NCBI RefSeq assembly: GCF_900112195.1
Contig: NZ_FOKR01000023.1
Coordinates: 1 to 63,922, forward strand
DNA from: Butyrivibrio sp. YAB3001
GTDB lineage: Bacteria; Bacillota; Clostridia; Lachnospirales; Lachnospiraceae
Direction of reading: 5' to 3'
DNA length: 63,922 nt
Of this stretch, positions 52,664 to 60,197 are shown piece by piece. The notes below the pieces were generated by a model. The model saw only the letters and a list, made by a program, of their open reading frames with translations. It ran no database searches and was not told where the DNA came from. How positions within the stretch are numbered: position 1 is the stretch's first letter; every line of letters starts with the position of its first letter. The position numbers were made by a program, and so were the translations under genes.

Positions 52664-52840
52664 TGTCTATGCGTTTGTTGTTTGTGAATAATTTTAAGAA
52701 CTTAAATCGAAACTTTCTAGTAAGACATCCCGTTTTTTAACGGAATAGTTGAAAAGTAAGACTTTAATGTTCTAAATCAGACTCCTCCTTTCCGGGCTCA
52801 AATACTCGGTCAGGCGCCTCACAAAAACAATGCTATCATA
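52645..52840 (+). ncRNA. Possible small RNA or long leader upstream of mecA
   Basis: A promoter-like TATAAT at 52635 points into about 200 non-coding bases with a small hairpin (CCGTT/AACGG, about 52730-52743) and a GC-richer end (CGGTCAGGCGCC). I do not recognise a known RNA family: tmRNA, SRP RNA, RNase P RNA, T-box and common riboswitch motifs are not seen, and 6S RNA can be neither shown nor excluded by eye. No clear terminator ends it. Confidence 0.25.
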
Positions 52841-52880
52841 AAATTCTTAAGATTTACCATCGAAAATTCTTAAGATTTTA
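52840..52880. promoter_or_regulatory. Direct repeat upstream of the mecA promoter
   Basis: AAAATTCTTAAGATTTA occurs at 52840-52856 and, with one change at the end, at 52863-52879. The 23-base spacing is about two helical turns, and each copy centres on TCTTAAGA, a palindrome. It lies 50 bases before the -35 box. Confidence 0.45.
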
Positions 52881-52930
52881 TGTAGATGGAAAAAAAATAA
52901 TAATTTTTCCCATTTATGACGATACATCTA

Positions 52931-52959
52931 TTGACATATAATAGTCTTTAAATTAGTAT
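52931..52959 (+). promoter_or_regulatory. SigA-type promoter of mecA
   Basis: TTGACA (52931-52936), 17-base spacer, TAGTAT (52954-52959); start codon about 30 bases downstream with AGGAGGT in between. Confidence 0.65.
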
Positions 52960-52990
52960 CAATGTATTCCAAAGTCAGGAGGTAAGCATC

Positions 52991-53791
52991 ATGAAAATTG
53001 AAAAAGTCAATGATCACCAGATCAGATGCACACTTACCAAAGATGACCTTGCGAAGCGTGACCTTAAGATTACAGAGCTTGCATATGGCACCGATAAGGC
53101 CAAAGAGCTGTTTCAGGACATGATGCAACAGGCTAATTTACAATATGGTTTTGATGCAGAGGATACGCCTCTTATGATAGAAGCTATCCCAATCAACTCT
53201 GAATGCATCGTCCTGATCATCACCAAGGTTGAAGATCCGGAAGAACTTGACACCAGGTTCTCCAATTTCGCCCCATCAGTTCACGAAGATGATGACGAAT
53301 ATGAATACGACTATGATTACGATGAGGACGACGATTACGAGGAAGACGATGAAGAGGATGTTATGGGACTCTTCAGACGGTTACAGCACAGTAATATGAA
53401 TGACAATTTTGAACCGTCATTTAGTGGTTCTTTCTCCGATTCAAAAAAGCTTAAGGAAAAAACTGCAAACACAAAGAAGAAAGGACAGCTCAGCAAAAAA
53501 GGCTTCAAGATCTTTTCTTTCGACTCCATTCATGAAGTTACAAAATTTGCAGCAATAGTCAGCAAGAAATTCAATGGTTTAAACACTCTTTATAAGAACG
53601 AGAATAACAATAAATATTATCTCATTCTTCATCAGGGAGATCTGGATGACAACATTTTCGCCAATATCTGTTCTTTACTTACAGAATATGGCAAGACAGA
53701 GTTTGGCAGTACAGCAGAAGTTCAATACTTAGATGAACATTATACAACTCTTGTTAAAGATAATGCTGTGCAGACACTTTCTAAGATTTGA
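52991..53791 (+). CDS. mecA: Adaptor protein MecA
   Basis: 266 residues. MecA delivers substrates to ClpC-ClpP. The N-terminal domain opens MKIEKVNDHQIRCTLTKDDL. A very acidic linker (about residues 95-125, mostly Asp, Glu, Tyr) follows, then the C-terminal ClpC-binding domain (FSFDSIHEVTKFAAIVSKKF, then YYLILHQGDL). The order and length match the family, with the linker longer and more acidic than in Bacillus. AGGAGGT lies 7 bases before the ATG. It is a single gene with its own promoter and terminator. Confidence 0.93.
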   Translation: MKIEKVNDHQIRCTLTKDDLAKRDLKITELAYGTDKAKELFQDMMQQANLQYGFDAEDTPLMIEAIPINSECIVLIITKVEDPEELDTRFSNFAPSVHEDDDEYEYDYDYDEDDDYEEDDEEDVMGLFRRLQHSNMNDNFEPSFSGSFSDSKKLKEKTANTKKKGQLSKKGFKIFSFDSIHEVTKFAAIVSKKFNGLNTLYKNENNNKYYLILHQGDLDDNIFANICSLLTEYGKTEFGSTAEVQYLDEHYTTLVKDNAVQTLSKI

Positions 53792-53802
53792 ATATGATTT
53801 AA

Positions 53803-53836
53803 AAAAGACCGGTTCATTTGAATCGGTCTTTTTCTT
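53803..53836 (+). terminator. Rho-independent terminator of mecA
   Basis: AAAGACCGGTTCA and TGAATCGGTCTTT form a strong stem followed by TTTCTTTT. Confidence 0.85.
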
Positions 53837-53974
53837 TTCATATGCAATCGCGTACAAAACTATCTGTTACATAAAATGTGTATTAGAACAAATAATTGCT
53901 TGTAACTCTTTGTAACCAGCAACGTTCATATCAGAACATTTATTTATTAAGCAGAAAGTAATTGATAAAAACAG

Positions 53975-54001
53975 GCAGGAGACGAACCGTCTCCTGCCCG
54001 A
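53975..54001 (-). terminator. Rho-independent terminator of the PFOR gene
   Basis: On the minus strand GGCAGGAGACGG pairs with CCGTCTCCTGCC-type sequence around a tight loop and runs into GTTTTTATC. It lies 30 bases past the gene end. Confidence 0.8.
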
Positions 54002-54031
54002 TTGTGATTATATTATGCTCTTACCTATGAA

Positions 54032-57000
54032 TTACTCATTTCCATAAAGGTTAACAAGTTTTTCAAGATAAGCTCTGTGCTCCTTAGCATGCTGAGCTGC
54101 AGCAGCGTTGAGCTTAGCTGCTCTCTCAGGATTCTTGAGCTTAAGTGAAAGGTATCTAACCTCACCATCAAGGAAGCTCTGGAAGTCTTCTGTTGCAGGC
54201 TTGGAATCAAGAGTAAACTTCTTCTCTGCCTGAGGATTGAATCTGAACATATCCCAATATCCTGTAGCAACAGCCTTCTTCTCTTCGTCCATAACCTTGT
54301 TCATACCAGCCTTAAGACCCTGGTTGATACATGGAGCATAAGCGATGATAAGTGAAGGTCCTGGATAAGCCTCAGCCTCTTTAATTGCGTTGATGGTCTG
54401 CTGCATGTTAGCACCCATAGCGATCTGTGCAACATATACATAACCATAGCTCATTGCGATAGAAGCAAGGTCTTTCTGCTTAATCTCTTTACCGCCTGCA
54501 GCGAACTGTGCAACAGCACCTGTAGGAGTAGCCTTTGATGACTGTCCACCAGTATTTGAGTAAACCTCTGTGTTTACAACAAGAACGTTTACATCCTTAC
54601 CGGAAGCAAGTACATGGTCAAGACCACCAAATCCGATATCGAATGCCCATCCGTCACCACCGAAGATCCACTGTGACTTCTTAGCAGCAAAGTCTTTATT
54701 CTTAAGAACGTACTTTGCAGCATCTGAGCTGTCGCCCTTAAGTGCTTCTACAAGAGCATCTGTAGCTGCTGTGTTCTCAGAACCGATGTTGAATGTATCA
54801 AGCCACTTCTGAGCAGCATCCTTAGCAGGACCACCTGCAGCAACGATATTCTCAACCTGCTCTTTGATTGCATCACGAAGTGCATTCTGAGCAAGAACCA
54901 TACCCATACCAAACTCAGCATTATCTTCGAACAGTGAGTTATCCCATGCAGGACCCTGTCCCTTAGCATTTACTGTGTAAGGTGTTGAAGGTGAAGAGTT
55001 ACCCCAGATTGATGTACATCCTGTAGCATTTGCAACATACATTCTGTCACCAAAGAGCTGAGTAACAAGTTTAACATAAGGTGTCTCACCACAACCTGCG
55101 CAAGCGCCTGAGAACTCAAGGAGAGGCTGCTTATACTGTGAGCCCTTGATTGTTCCTTCACCAAACTTAGCAACAACATCTTCCTTAATTGGAAGTGTAA
55201 CTGCATAATCGAAGTACTTCTGTTCTTCCTTATTAGCAGCGATAGCACCCATCTTAAGTGTCTCACCCTGCTTATTTCCAAGACATACATTAGCGCAAGA
55301 ACCGCATCCTGTACAGTCAAGAGCAGAAATAACAACTGCAAACTTGTAACCAGGCATTCCTGTAAGTTCTTTTGTCTCAAGTCCTTCCGGAGCCTTAGCA
55401 ACTTCGTCATCTGTAAGAGCAATAGTACGGATTGCAGCGTGAGGACAAACGAGTGAACAGAATCCACACTCTACGCACTTTGTAGAATCCCACTTAGGAA
55501 CATTAACTGCGATTCCTCTCTTCTCGTATGCTGCTGAACCTGAAGGTGTAGCACCATCAACGTAAGGAAGACAATCTGAAACTTTAAGTGTATTACCTTC
55601 CTGAGCATTAACCTTAGCCTGAATATTATTAACGAAGTCAATAACATCCTTTCTTGAGCCTTCTGCCTTCTTGAAGTCAAGACCTTCGTCCTGTGCATCC
55701 TTCCAGCTCTCAGGAATCTCAACCTTGATGAGGTTCTTAGGATCAGCACCTGCATCAATAGCATCCCAGTTCTTCTTAACGACATCTTCACCCTTACGGC
55801 CGTATGTCTTCTGAGCTGCATCCTTCATGAACTTAATAGCATCAGCTTCAGGAATGATCTTTGTGATATTGAAGAAAGCTGACTGAAGGATTGTGTTAAT
55901 TCTTGTAGGTCCCATACCAACTTCAACACCAATCTTAGAACCATTCATGATGTAGAAGTTAATCTTGTGATCATACATGAATTTCTTAACCTGTCCAGGA
56001 ATCTCAGCCTCAAGCTGATCAACTGTCCATGGGCAGTTAAGAAGGAATGAACCACCATCAACAAGTTCCTGAACCATATTGAACTTGCGGATATATGATG
56101 GATTATGGCATGCTACGAAGTCTGCCTTCTTGATGAGGTAAGTTGACTTGATAGGCTTCTTACCAAATCTAAGGTGAGACATTGTAACACCACCTGACTT
56201 CTTAGAGTCATAATCAAAGTATGCCTGAGCATACATGTCTGTGTTATCACCAATGATCTTGATAGAGTTCTTGTTAGCACCAACAGTACCATCAGCGCCA
56301 AGTCCCCAGAACTTACAGTTTGTTGTTCCCTCTGGAGTTGTAACAAGAGGAGCACCAGCATCAAGTGAAAGATTTGTTACATCATCCTCAATACCGATTG
56401 TGAACTCTTCCTTCTTGTCATTTTCAAATACTGCAACGATCTGTGCAGGTGTCGTGTCCTTTGAACCAAGTCCATAACGTCCACAGAATACTGGAACTGA
56501 CTCGAACTTTGTTCCCTTAAGAGCTGCGATAACATCAAGAGCAAGAGGCTCACGATATGATCCTGGCTCCTTTGTTCTGTCGAGAACTTCGATTCTCTTA
56601 ACAGATGCAGGAATTGCATCAACAAGAGCTTTAGCTGAGAATGGTCTGTAAAGGCGAACCTTAACAACACCAACCTTCTTACCCTGCTTTTCAAGATAAT
56701 CGATTGTCTCTTCGATTGTATCGTTTACAGAACCCATAGCAACGATAACTACCTCTGCATCAGGATCTCCATAGTAGTTAAAGAGCTTGTAATCTGTACC
56801 GATCTTAGCATTAACCTTATCCATGTACTTCTGAACGATGTCAGGAAGTTCATTATAGCCTGTGTTGCAAGCTTCTCTTGTCTGGAAGAAAATATCAGGG
56901 TTCTGTGCAGATCCCATCTGGCAAGGATGATTTGGATTAAGAGCGCCAGCCTTGAATGCATCAATTGCCTCATGGTTAACCATCTCATCAAGATCCTTAT

Positions 57001-57562
57001 AATCCCAAACCTCAATCTTCTGAATTTCATGTGATGTACGGAATCCATCAAAGAAGTTAATGAAAGGAATTCTTCCCTCGATTGCTGCGCAATATGCTAC
57101 AGGTGTTAAATCCATAACTTCCTGTACGCTAGAATCGCAAAGCATAGCAGCACCTGTCTGACGGCAAGCGTAAACGTCGGAATGATCACCGAAGATGTTC
57201 AATGCATGTGAAGCTACGCAACGAGCTGATACGTTGAATACTCCAGGGAGTCTCTCACCGGCTACCTTGTAGATATCAGGGATCATAAGAAGAAGTCCCT
57301 GTGAAGCTGTGTATGTAGATGTAAGAGCACCTACTACAAGTGATCCGTGTACAGCGCCTGCTGCACCAGCCTCAGACTGCATCTCTGTAATCTGAACTGT
57401 ACGACCGAAAATGTTCTTTTTTCCGGCTGTTGCCCATTCATCTACATGCTCTGGCATAACAGATGATGGTGTGATCGGGTACATAGCAGCTACTTCAGTA
57501 AAAGCATATGAAGCATATGCAGCTGCTTCGTTACCGTCCATGGTTTTCATGTTTCTTGCCAT
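54032..57562 (-). CDS. nifJ: Pyruvate:ferredoxin (flavodoxin) oxidoreductase, single chain
   Basis: 1176 residues. Oxidises pyruvate to acetyl-CoA and CO2, reducing ferredoxin; central to fermentation in anaerobes. Domain order is as in Desulfovibrio PFOR. The N-terminal pyrimidine-binding domain has YPITPSSVMPEHVDEW. Domain III and a hinge are followed by two [4Fe-4S] clusters (CVECGFCSLVCP and CTGCGSCANVC). The C-terminal TPP domain holds CAGCGETPYVKL and GGDGWAFDIGFGGLDHVL. AGGAGG precedes the ATG. It has a 250-base leader with a long hairpin and an upstream cre-type site. The ferredoxin gene at 58077 is divergent and may encode its electron acceptor. Confidence 0.97.
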   Translation of the reverse strand: MARNMKTMDGNEAAAYASYAFTEVAAMYPITPSSVMPEHVDEWATAGKKNIFGRTVQITEMQSEAGAAGAVHGSLVVGALTSTYTASQGLLLMIPDIYKVAGERLPGVFNVSARCVASHALNIFGDHSDVYACRQTGAAMLCDSSVQEVMDLTPVAYCAAIEGRIPFINFFDGFRTSHEIQKIEVWDYKDLDEMVNHEAIDAFKAGALNPNHPCQMGSAQNPDIFFQTREACNTGYNELPDIVQKYMDKVNAKIGTDYKLFNYYGDPDAEVVIVAMGSVNDTIEETIDYLEKQGKKVGVVKVRLYRPFSAKALVDAIPASVKRIEVLDRTKEPGSYREPLALDVIAALKGTKFESVPVFCGRYGLGSKDTTPAQIVAVFENDKKEEFTIGIEDDVTNLSLDAGAPLVTTPEGTTNCKFWGLGADGTVGANKNSIKIIGDNTDMYAQAYFDYDSKKSGGVTMSHLRFGKKPIKSTYLIKKADFVACHNPSYIRKFNMVQELVDGGSFLLNCPWTVDQLEAEIPGQVKKFMYDHKINFYIMNGSKIGVEVGMGPTRINTILQSAFFNITKIIPEADAIKFMKDAAQKTYGRKGEDVVKKNWDAIDAGADPKNLIKVEIPESWKDAQDEGLDFKKAEGSRKDVIDFVNNIQAKVNAQEGNTLKVSDCLPYVDGATPSGSAAYEKRGIAVNVPKWDSTKCVECGFCSLVCPHAAIRTIALTDDEVAKAPEGLETKELTGMPGYKFAVVISALDCTGCGSCANVCLGNKQGETLKMGAIAANKEEQKYFDYAVTLPIKEDVVAKFGEGTIKGSQYKQPLLEFSGACAGCGETPYVKLVTQLFGDRMYVANATGCTSIWGNSSPSTPYTVNAKGQGPAWDNSLFEDNAEFGMGMVLAQNALRDAIKEQVENIVAAGGPAKDAAQKWLDTFNIGSENTAATDALVEALKGDSSDAAKYVLKNKDFAAKKSQWIFGGDGWAFDIGFGGLDHVLASGKDVNVLVVNTEVYSNTGGQSSKATPTGAVAQFAAGGKEIKQKDLASIAMSYGYVYVAQIAMGANMQQTINAIKEAEAYPGPSLIIAYAPCINQGLKAGMNKVMDEEKKAVATGYWDMFRFNPQAEKKFTLDSKPATEDFQSFLDGEVRYLSLKLKNPERAAKLNAAAAQHAKEHRAYLEKLVNLYGNE

Positions 57563-57648
57563 TTTGATTCCTCCTACCTTATTTGGTTTTTATATTTAGC
57601 CATTCAGTTCCGCACTAAAAAATGCATAGCATTTCCTCGCTGTGGCTT

Positions 57649-57715
57649 CTTGCCAAATGGACAAGTGTAAAAATTCTGAATTATCACAAAATTCTTACAT
57701 TTGCCCGTTTGGCCA
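57649..57715 (-). promoter_or_regulatory. Long leader hairpin of the PFOR mRNA
   Basis: TTGCCAAATGGACAAGTGT (from 57650) and the complement of TACATTTGCCCGTTTGGCCA (to 57715) form an imperfect stem of about 26 pairs with a short loop, within the 250-base leader. No U-tract follows, so a role in mRNA stability or control is more likely than termination. Confidence 0.5.
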
Positions 57716-57816
57716 CTGAATTGCTTGAAATCGCGCAAAAACGCCCTCCACAATCCTTTTTCCTCCCTAGAAATCAGTTGTGACGGACATCCTCCACTAA
57801 TATTCTGCCGCTTTCA

Positions 57817-57846
57817 ATAGTACCATTAAAACCATACAACTGTCAA
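57817..57846 (-). promoter_or_regulatory. SigA-type promoter of the PFOR gene
   Basis: On the minus strand TTGACA (57841-57846), 18-base spacer and TACTAT (57817-57822). Expected start of transcription near 57810. Confidence 0.6.
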
Positions 57847-57873
57847 TGTTTATAAGGGTTTGACGGCATTTTG

Positions 57874-57887
57874 TGTAAGCGTTTACA
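57874..57887. promoter_or_regulatory. Perfect cre-type palindrome TGTAAGCGTTTACA
   Basis: Matches all fixed positions of the CcpA binding consensus TGWAANCGNTNWCA. It is centred about 35 bases upstream of the PFOR -35 box, the position of CcpA-activated genes such as ackA in Bacillus, rather than over the promoter as in repressed genes. Confidence 0.65.
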
Positions 57888-58076
57888 TTTTCAGTCTTTA
57901 TCTATATTGTCAGTTAATTTATATTAATTTAATGTTTTCATCTGATAAAAGTTTTCGATTATAGACTTGCGCAAAAAAGCTTGTTATTATATCATTATCA
58001 TGTATCAAAGATTGGCAATGGCAAATCCAATCTGTTTTTGTTACAAAAAAAGGCATTTATATGGAAGGAGATTATT

Positions 58077-58247
58077 ATGGCATACGTTATTAGTGATGGT
58101 TGCATCAGCTGTGGATCATGCGCTGCTCAGTGCCCAGTTTCAGCTATTTCTCAGGGAGACGCTCAGTACGTTATCGACGCTGACACTTGCATCGACTGCG
58201 GTTCATGCGCTGCTCAGTGCCCAGTTTCAGCTATTTCTCAGGGTTGA
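58077..58247 (+). CDS. 2[4Fe-4S] ferredoxin
   Basis: 56 residues. Two cluster motifs, CISCGSCAAQCP and CIDCGSCAAQCP, each followed by VSAISQG. It carries low-potential electrons from PFOR to hydrogenase, Rnf or similar partners. The start at 58077 has GGAAGGAG 6 bases upstream; the frame is open further back but without a start signal. The two halves share an exact 41-base direct repeat, so both second halves of the motif (CAAQCPVSAISQG) are identical. A strong terminator follows. It is divergent from the PFOR gene. Confidence 0.95.
   Translation: MAYVISDGCISCGSCAAQCPVSAISQGDAQYVIDADTCIDCGSCAAQCPVSAISQG
58116..58243 (+). repeat. Exact 41-base direct repeat within the ferredoxin gene
   Basis: 58116-58156 and 58203-58243 are identical over 41 bases, starting TCATGCGCTGCTCAG. 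The spacing of 87 bases equals 29 codons, one cluster-binding half. Third codon positions match too, so the copies were homogenised recently. Confidence 0.9.
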
Positions 58248-58263
58248 GCCAAACAAAAAATAT

Positions 58264-58307
58264 AAAAAGCACGTTTTCAAGTTTTTCTTGATAAACGTGC
58301 TTTTTTT
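58264..58307 (+). terminator. Rho-independent terminator of the ferredoxin gene
   Basis: AAAAGCACGTTT pairs with AAACGTGCTTTT and is followed by TTTC. Confidence 0.85.
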
Positions 58308-58402
58308 CATGAACAGACTAAATTTTGATATTTGCTACTTCGTAGCATACGAGTCATAAGGCTAATAGGAATATTAATTGTCCCATATTTGATTTCAATT
58401 CA

Positions 58403-59746
58403 TCAATGCCCCTTCTCTAAATTAGCAAACTTAGTAAATTCAGGCATCCACAATAGTTCTACAGTTCCAATTGGGCCATGTCTCTGTTTTGCTATGATAA
58501 TCTCAGCAATTCCTTTTTTCTCAGTATCCTTATTATAGTAGTCATCTCTGTAGATAAACATTACCATATCCGCGTCCTGCTCAATAGCACCGGATTCTCG
58601 AAGATCTGAAAGCATAGGCCTGTGATCAGGTCTTTGTTCAACCGCACGGGACAACTGAGAAAGAGCTACTACAGGAACATTAAGCTCTCTCGCAAGCGCC
58701 TTTAATGATCTTGATATTTCTGAAATCTCCTGCTGTCTGGATTCAGAGCTTTTTCCTGTTCCTCCTGACATCAGCTGTAAATAGTCGATAATAATAACCT
58801 GAAGATCGAACTCCATTTTATATTTACGACATTTCGTTCTTAGTTCCTGAATAGAAATACTCGGAGTATCATCTATGATAAGTTTGGATGAACCTATAAC
58901 ATCTGCGCTTTCAATAAGCTTCTCCCAATCCAGATCCGACATATTACCGGTTCTTATATGCTGTGAGTCAACATGTGATTCCATGGAAAGAAGACGGTTA
59001 ACAAACTGTTCCTTTGACATTTCCAGAGAAAACATCGCAACGCACTTCTTATCGTGAAATGCCATGTGCTCAGCTATATTAAGAACAAAAGCTGTTTTTC
59101 CCATAGCAGGTCTTGCCGCGATCAGGATAAGGTCAGAGGGCTGGAATCCGGCTGTATCATAATCCAGGTCAATAAAACCTGTTGCATGACCTGTAACATT
59201 ACCCTTCATCTTACTTGCAATCTCTATCTTGTTCAGGGCATTCATTACTACCTGATCAATAGAAACAAAATCACCGGTATTGCGCTTCTGAGTAATCTTA
59301 AAGACTTTCTTTTCAGCCTCATTTAGAATGCCTTCCATATCATCGCCACCGGAATAACAGTCATTGATTGTCTCTTCGCTGACACGTATAAGTTTTCTTA
59401 AAGTTGACTTATCTGCAACTATTTTGGCATAATGCTTGACGTTTGCAGATGTAGGTACTACATTTATCAGATTTCCGATATATTCAGCACTGCTAACCTG
59501 AGGGGGCACATTCTTTTCCCTTAGCCTGTTCTGCAATGTAACAACGTCAACCGCACTGCCTTCTCTATTAAGTTCTACCATTGTTTCAAAAAGCGCGCCC
59601 AGCTGTCTGTCATAGAAATCTGCAGATGTTATGATCTCGGCTGCTACTTCTATAGCATCCTTGTCCATGATCATCGCGCCAACTACTGACTGCTCCGCCT
59701 CAAGACTATGGGGCGCCACTCTTTTTAATTGTACTTCGTCGGCCAT
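58403..59746 (-). CDS. dnaB: Replicative DNA helicase DnaB
   Basis: 447 residues. Hexameric helicase of the replication fork (called DnaC in Bacillus). The N-terminal primase-interacting domain opens PHSLEAEQSVVGAMIMDKDA. The RecA-like domain has Walker A AARPAMGKTAFVLNIAEHMA, Walker B LQVIIIDYLQLMSGG and DLRESGAIEQDADMVMFIYR near the C-terminus. It follows rplI by one base in the conserved gdpP-rplI-dnaB order. Confidence 0.97.
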   Translation of the reverse strand: MADEVQLKRVAPHSLEAEQSVVGAMIMDKDAIEVAAEIITSADFYDRQLGALFETMVELNREGSAVDVVTLQNRLREKNVPPQVSSAEYIGNLINVVPTSANVKHYAKIVADKSTLRKLIRVSEETINDCYSGGDDMEGILNEAEKKVFKITQKRNTGDFVSIDQVVMNALNKIEIASKMKGNVTGHATGFIDLDYDTAGFQPSDLILIAARPAMGKTAFVLNIAEHMAFHDKKCVAMFSLEMSKEQFVNRLLSMESHVDSQHIRTGNMSDLDWEKLIESADVIGSSKLIIDDTPSISIQELRTKCRKYKMEFDLQVIIIDYLQLMSGGTGKSSESRQQEISEISRSLKALARELNVPVVALSQLSRAVEQRPDHRPMLSDLRESGAIEQDADMVMFIYRDDYYNKDTEKKGIAEIIIAKQRHGPIGTVELLWMPEFTKFANLEKGH

Positions 59747-59747
59747 A

Positions 59748-60194
59748 TTACTGTTCCTTTACACTTACTTTTAGTGTTGCAGTAACCTGTGGGTGTAATT
59801 TAACAGGAATCTCGTATGTTCCAAATGCCTTGATAGGTTCAGGCATCTGAAGTTTTTTCTTATCAATGTCAAATCCAAATTGCTGCTTAGCAGCTGTAGC
59901 AATTTCCTTTGAAGATACAGAGCCAAAAACACGTCCGCCTTCTCCAGCCTTCATTGTAAGCTGTATTGTCTCTTTACTGATCTTCTCACCAAAAGCCTGA
60001 GCTTCTTCAAGCTGCTGCTTTGCTACGATAGCATCTCTTTTCTGCTGATTCTTAAGCTCGCTAAGGTTCTTTTGCGTAGCTTCAACTCCCAGTTTTTTAG
60101 GAATAACGAAATTCTTGGCATAACCATCGCTTACTTTTACAATCTCACCTTTTTTCCCTAATGTCTTAACATCTTCCAACAAAATAACCTGCAT
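59748..60194 (-). CDS. rplI: Ribosomal protein bL9
   Basis: 148 residues, the usual length. The N-terminal domain (MQVILLEDVKTLGKKGEIVK, then VSDGYAKNFVIPKKLG) binds 23S rRNA; a long helix leads to the C-terminal domain (GRVFGSVSSKEIATA). It lies between gdpP (3 bases upstream) and dnaB (1 base downstream). Confidence 0.97.
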   Translation of the reverse strand: MQVILLEDVKTLGKKGEIVKVSDGYAKNFVIPKKLGVEATQKNLSELKNQQKRDAIVAKQQLEEAQAFGEKISKETIQLTMKAGEGGRVFGSVSSKEIATAAKQQFGFDIDKKKLQMPEPIKAFGTYEIPVKLHPQVTATLKVSVKEQ

Positions 60195-60197
60195 AAG

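Larger units (their letters stand above)
52210..52990. other. Long intergenic region upstream of mecA with several structured elements
   Basis: No convincing coding frame. It contains a diverged dispersed-element copy near 52381-52444, a promoter with two abutting palindromes at 52622-52663, a segment that could be a structured RNA (52645-52840), two copies of a direct repeat, and the mecA promoter. Each is listed separately. Confidence 0.6.
57563..58076. other. Divergent control region between PFOR and ferredoxin genes
   Basis: No coding sequence is supported. It contains, from the PFOR side, a long leader hairpin, the PFOR promoter, a perfect cre-type palindrome, and the upstream region of the ferredoxin gene, whose promoter I cannot place confidently. 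Confidence 0.7.

Noticed and set aside
52645..52840. Known structured RNA (6S, tmRNA, SRP RNA, T-box)
   Set aside because: No diagnostic motif of any could be identified by eye; only a low-confidence unknown RNA is listed.
54970..55821. Long leucine- and serine-rich open frames inside the PFOR gene
   Set aside because: They lie in shifted frames of a strongly conserved gene, have low-complexity composition and no ribosome binding sites.
58333..58347. Hairpin TGCTAC/GTAGCA after dnaB as a terminator
   Set aside because: Stem of six pairs and no T-run on the minus strand; too weak to call.
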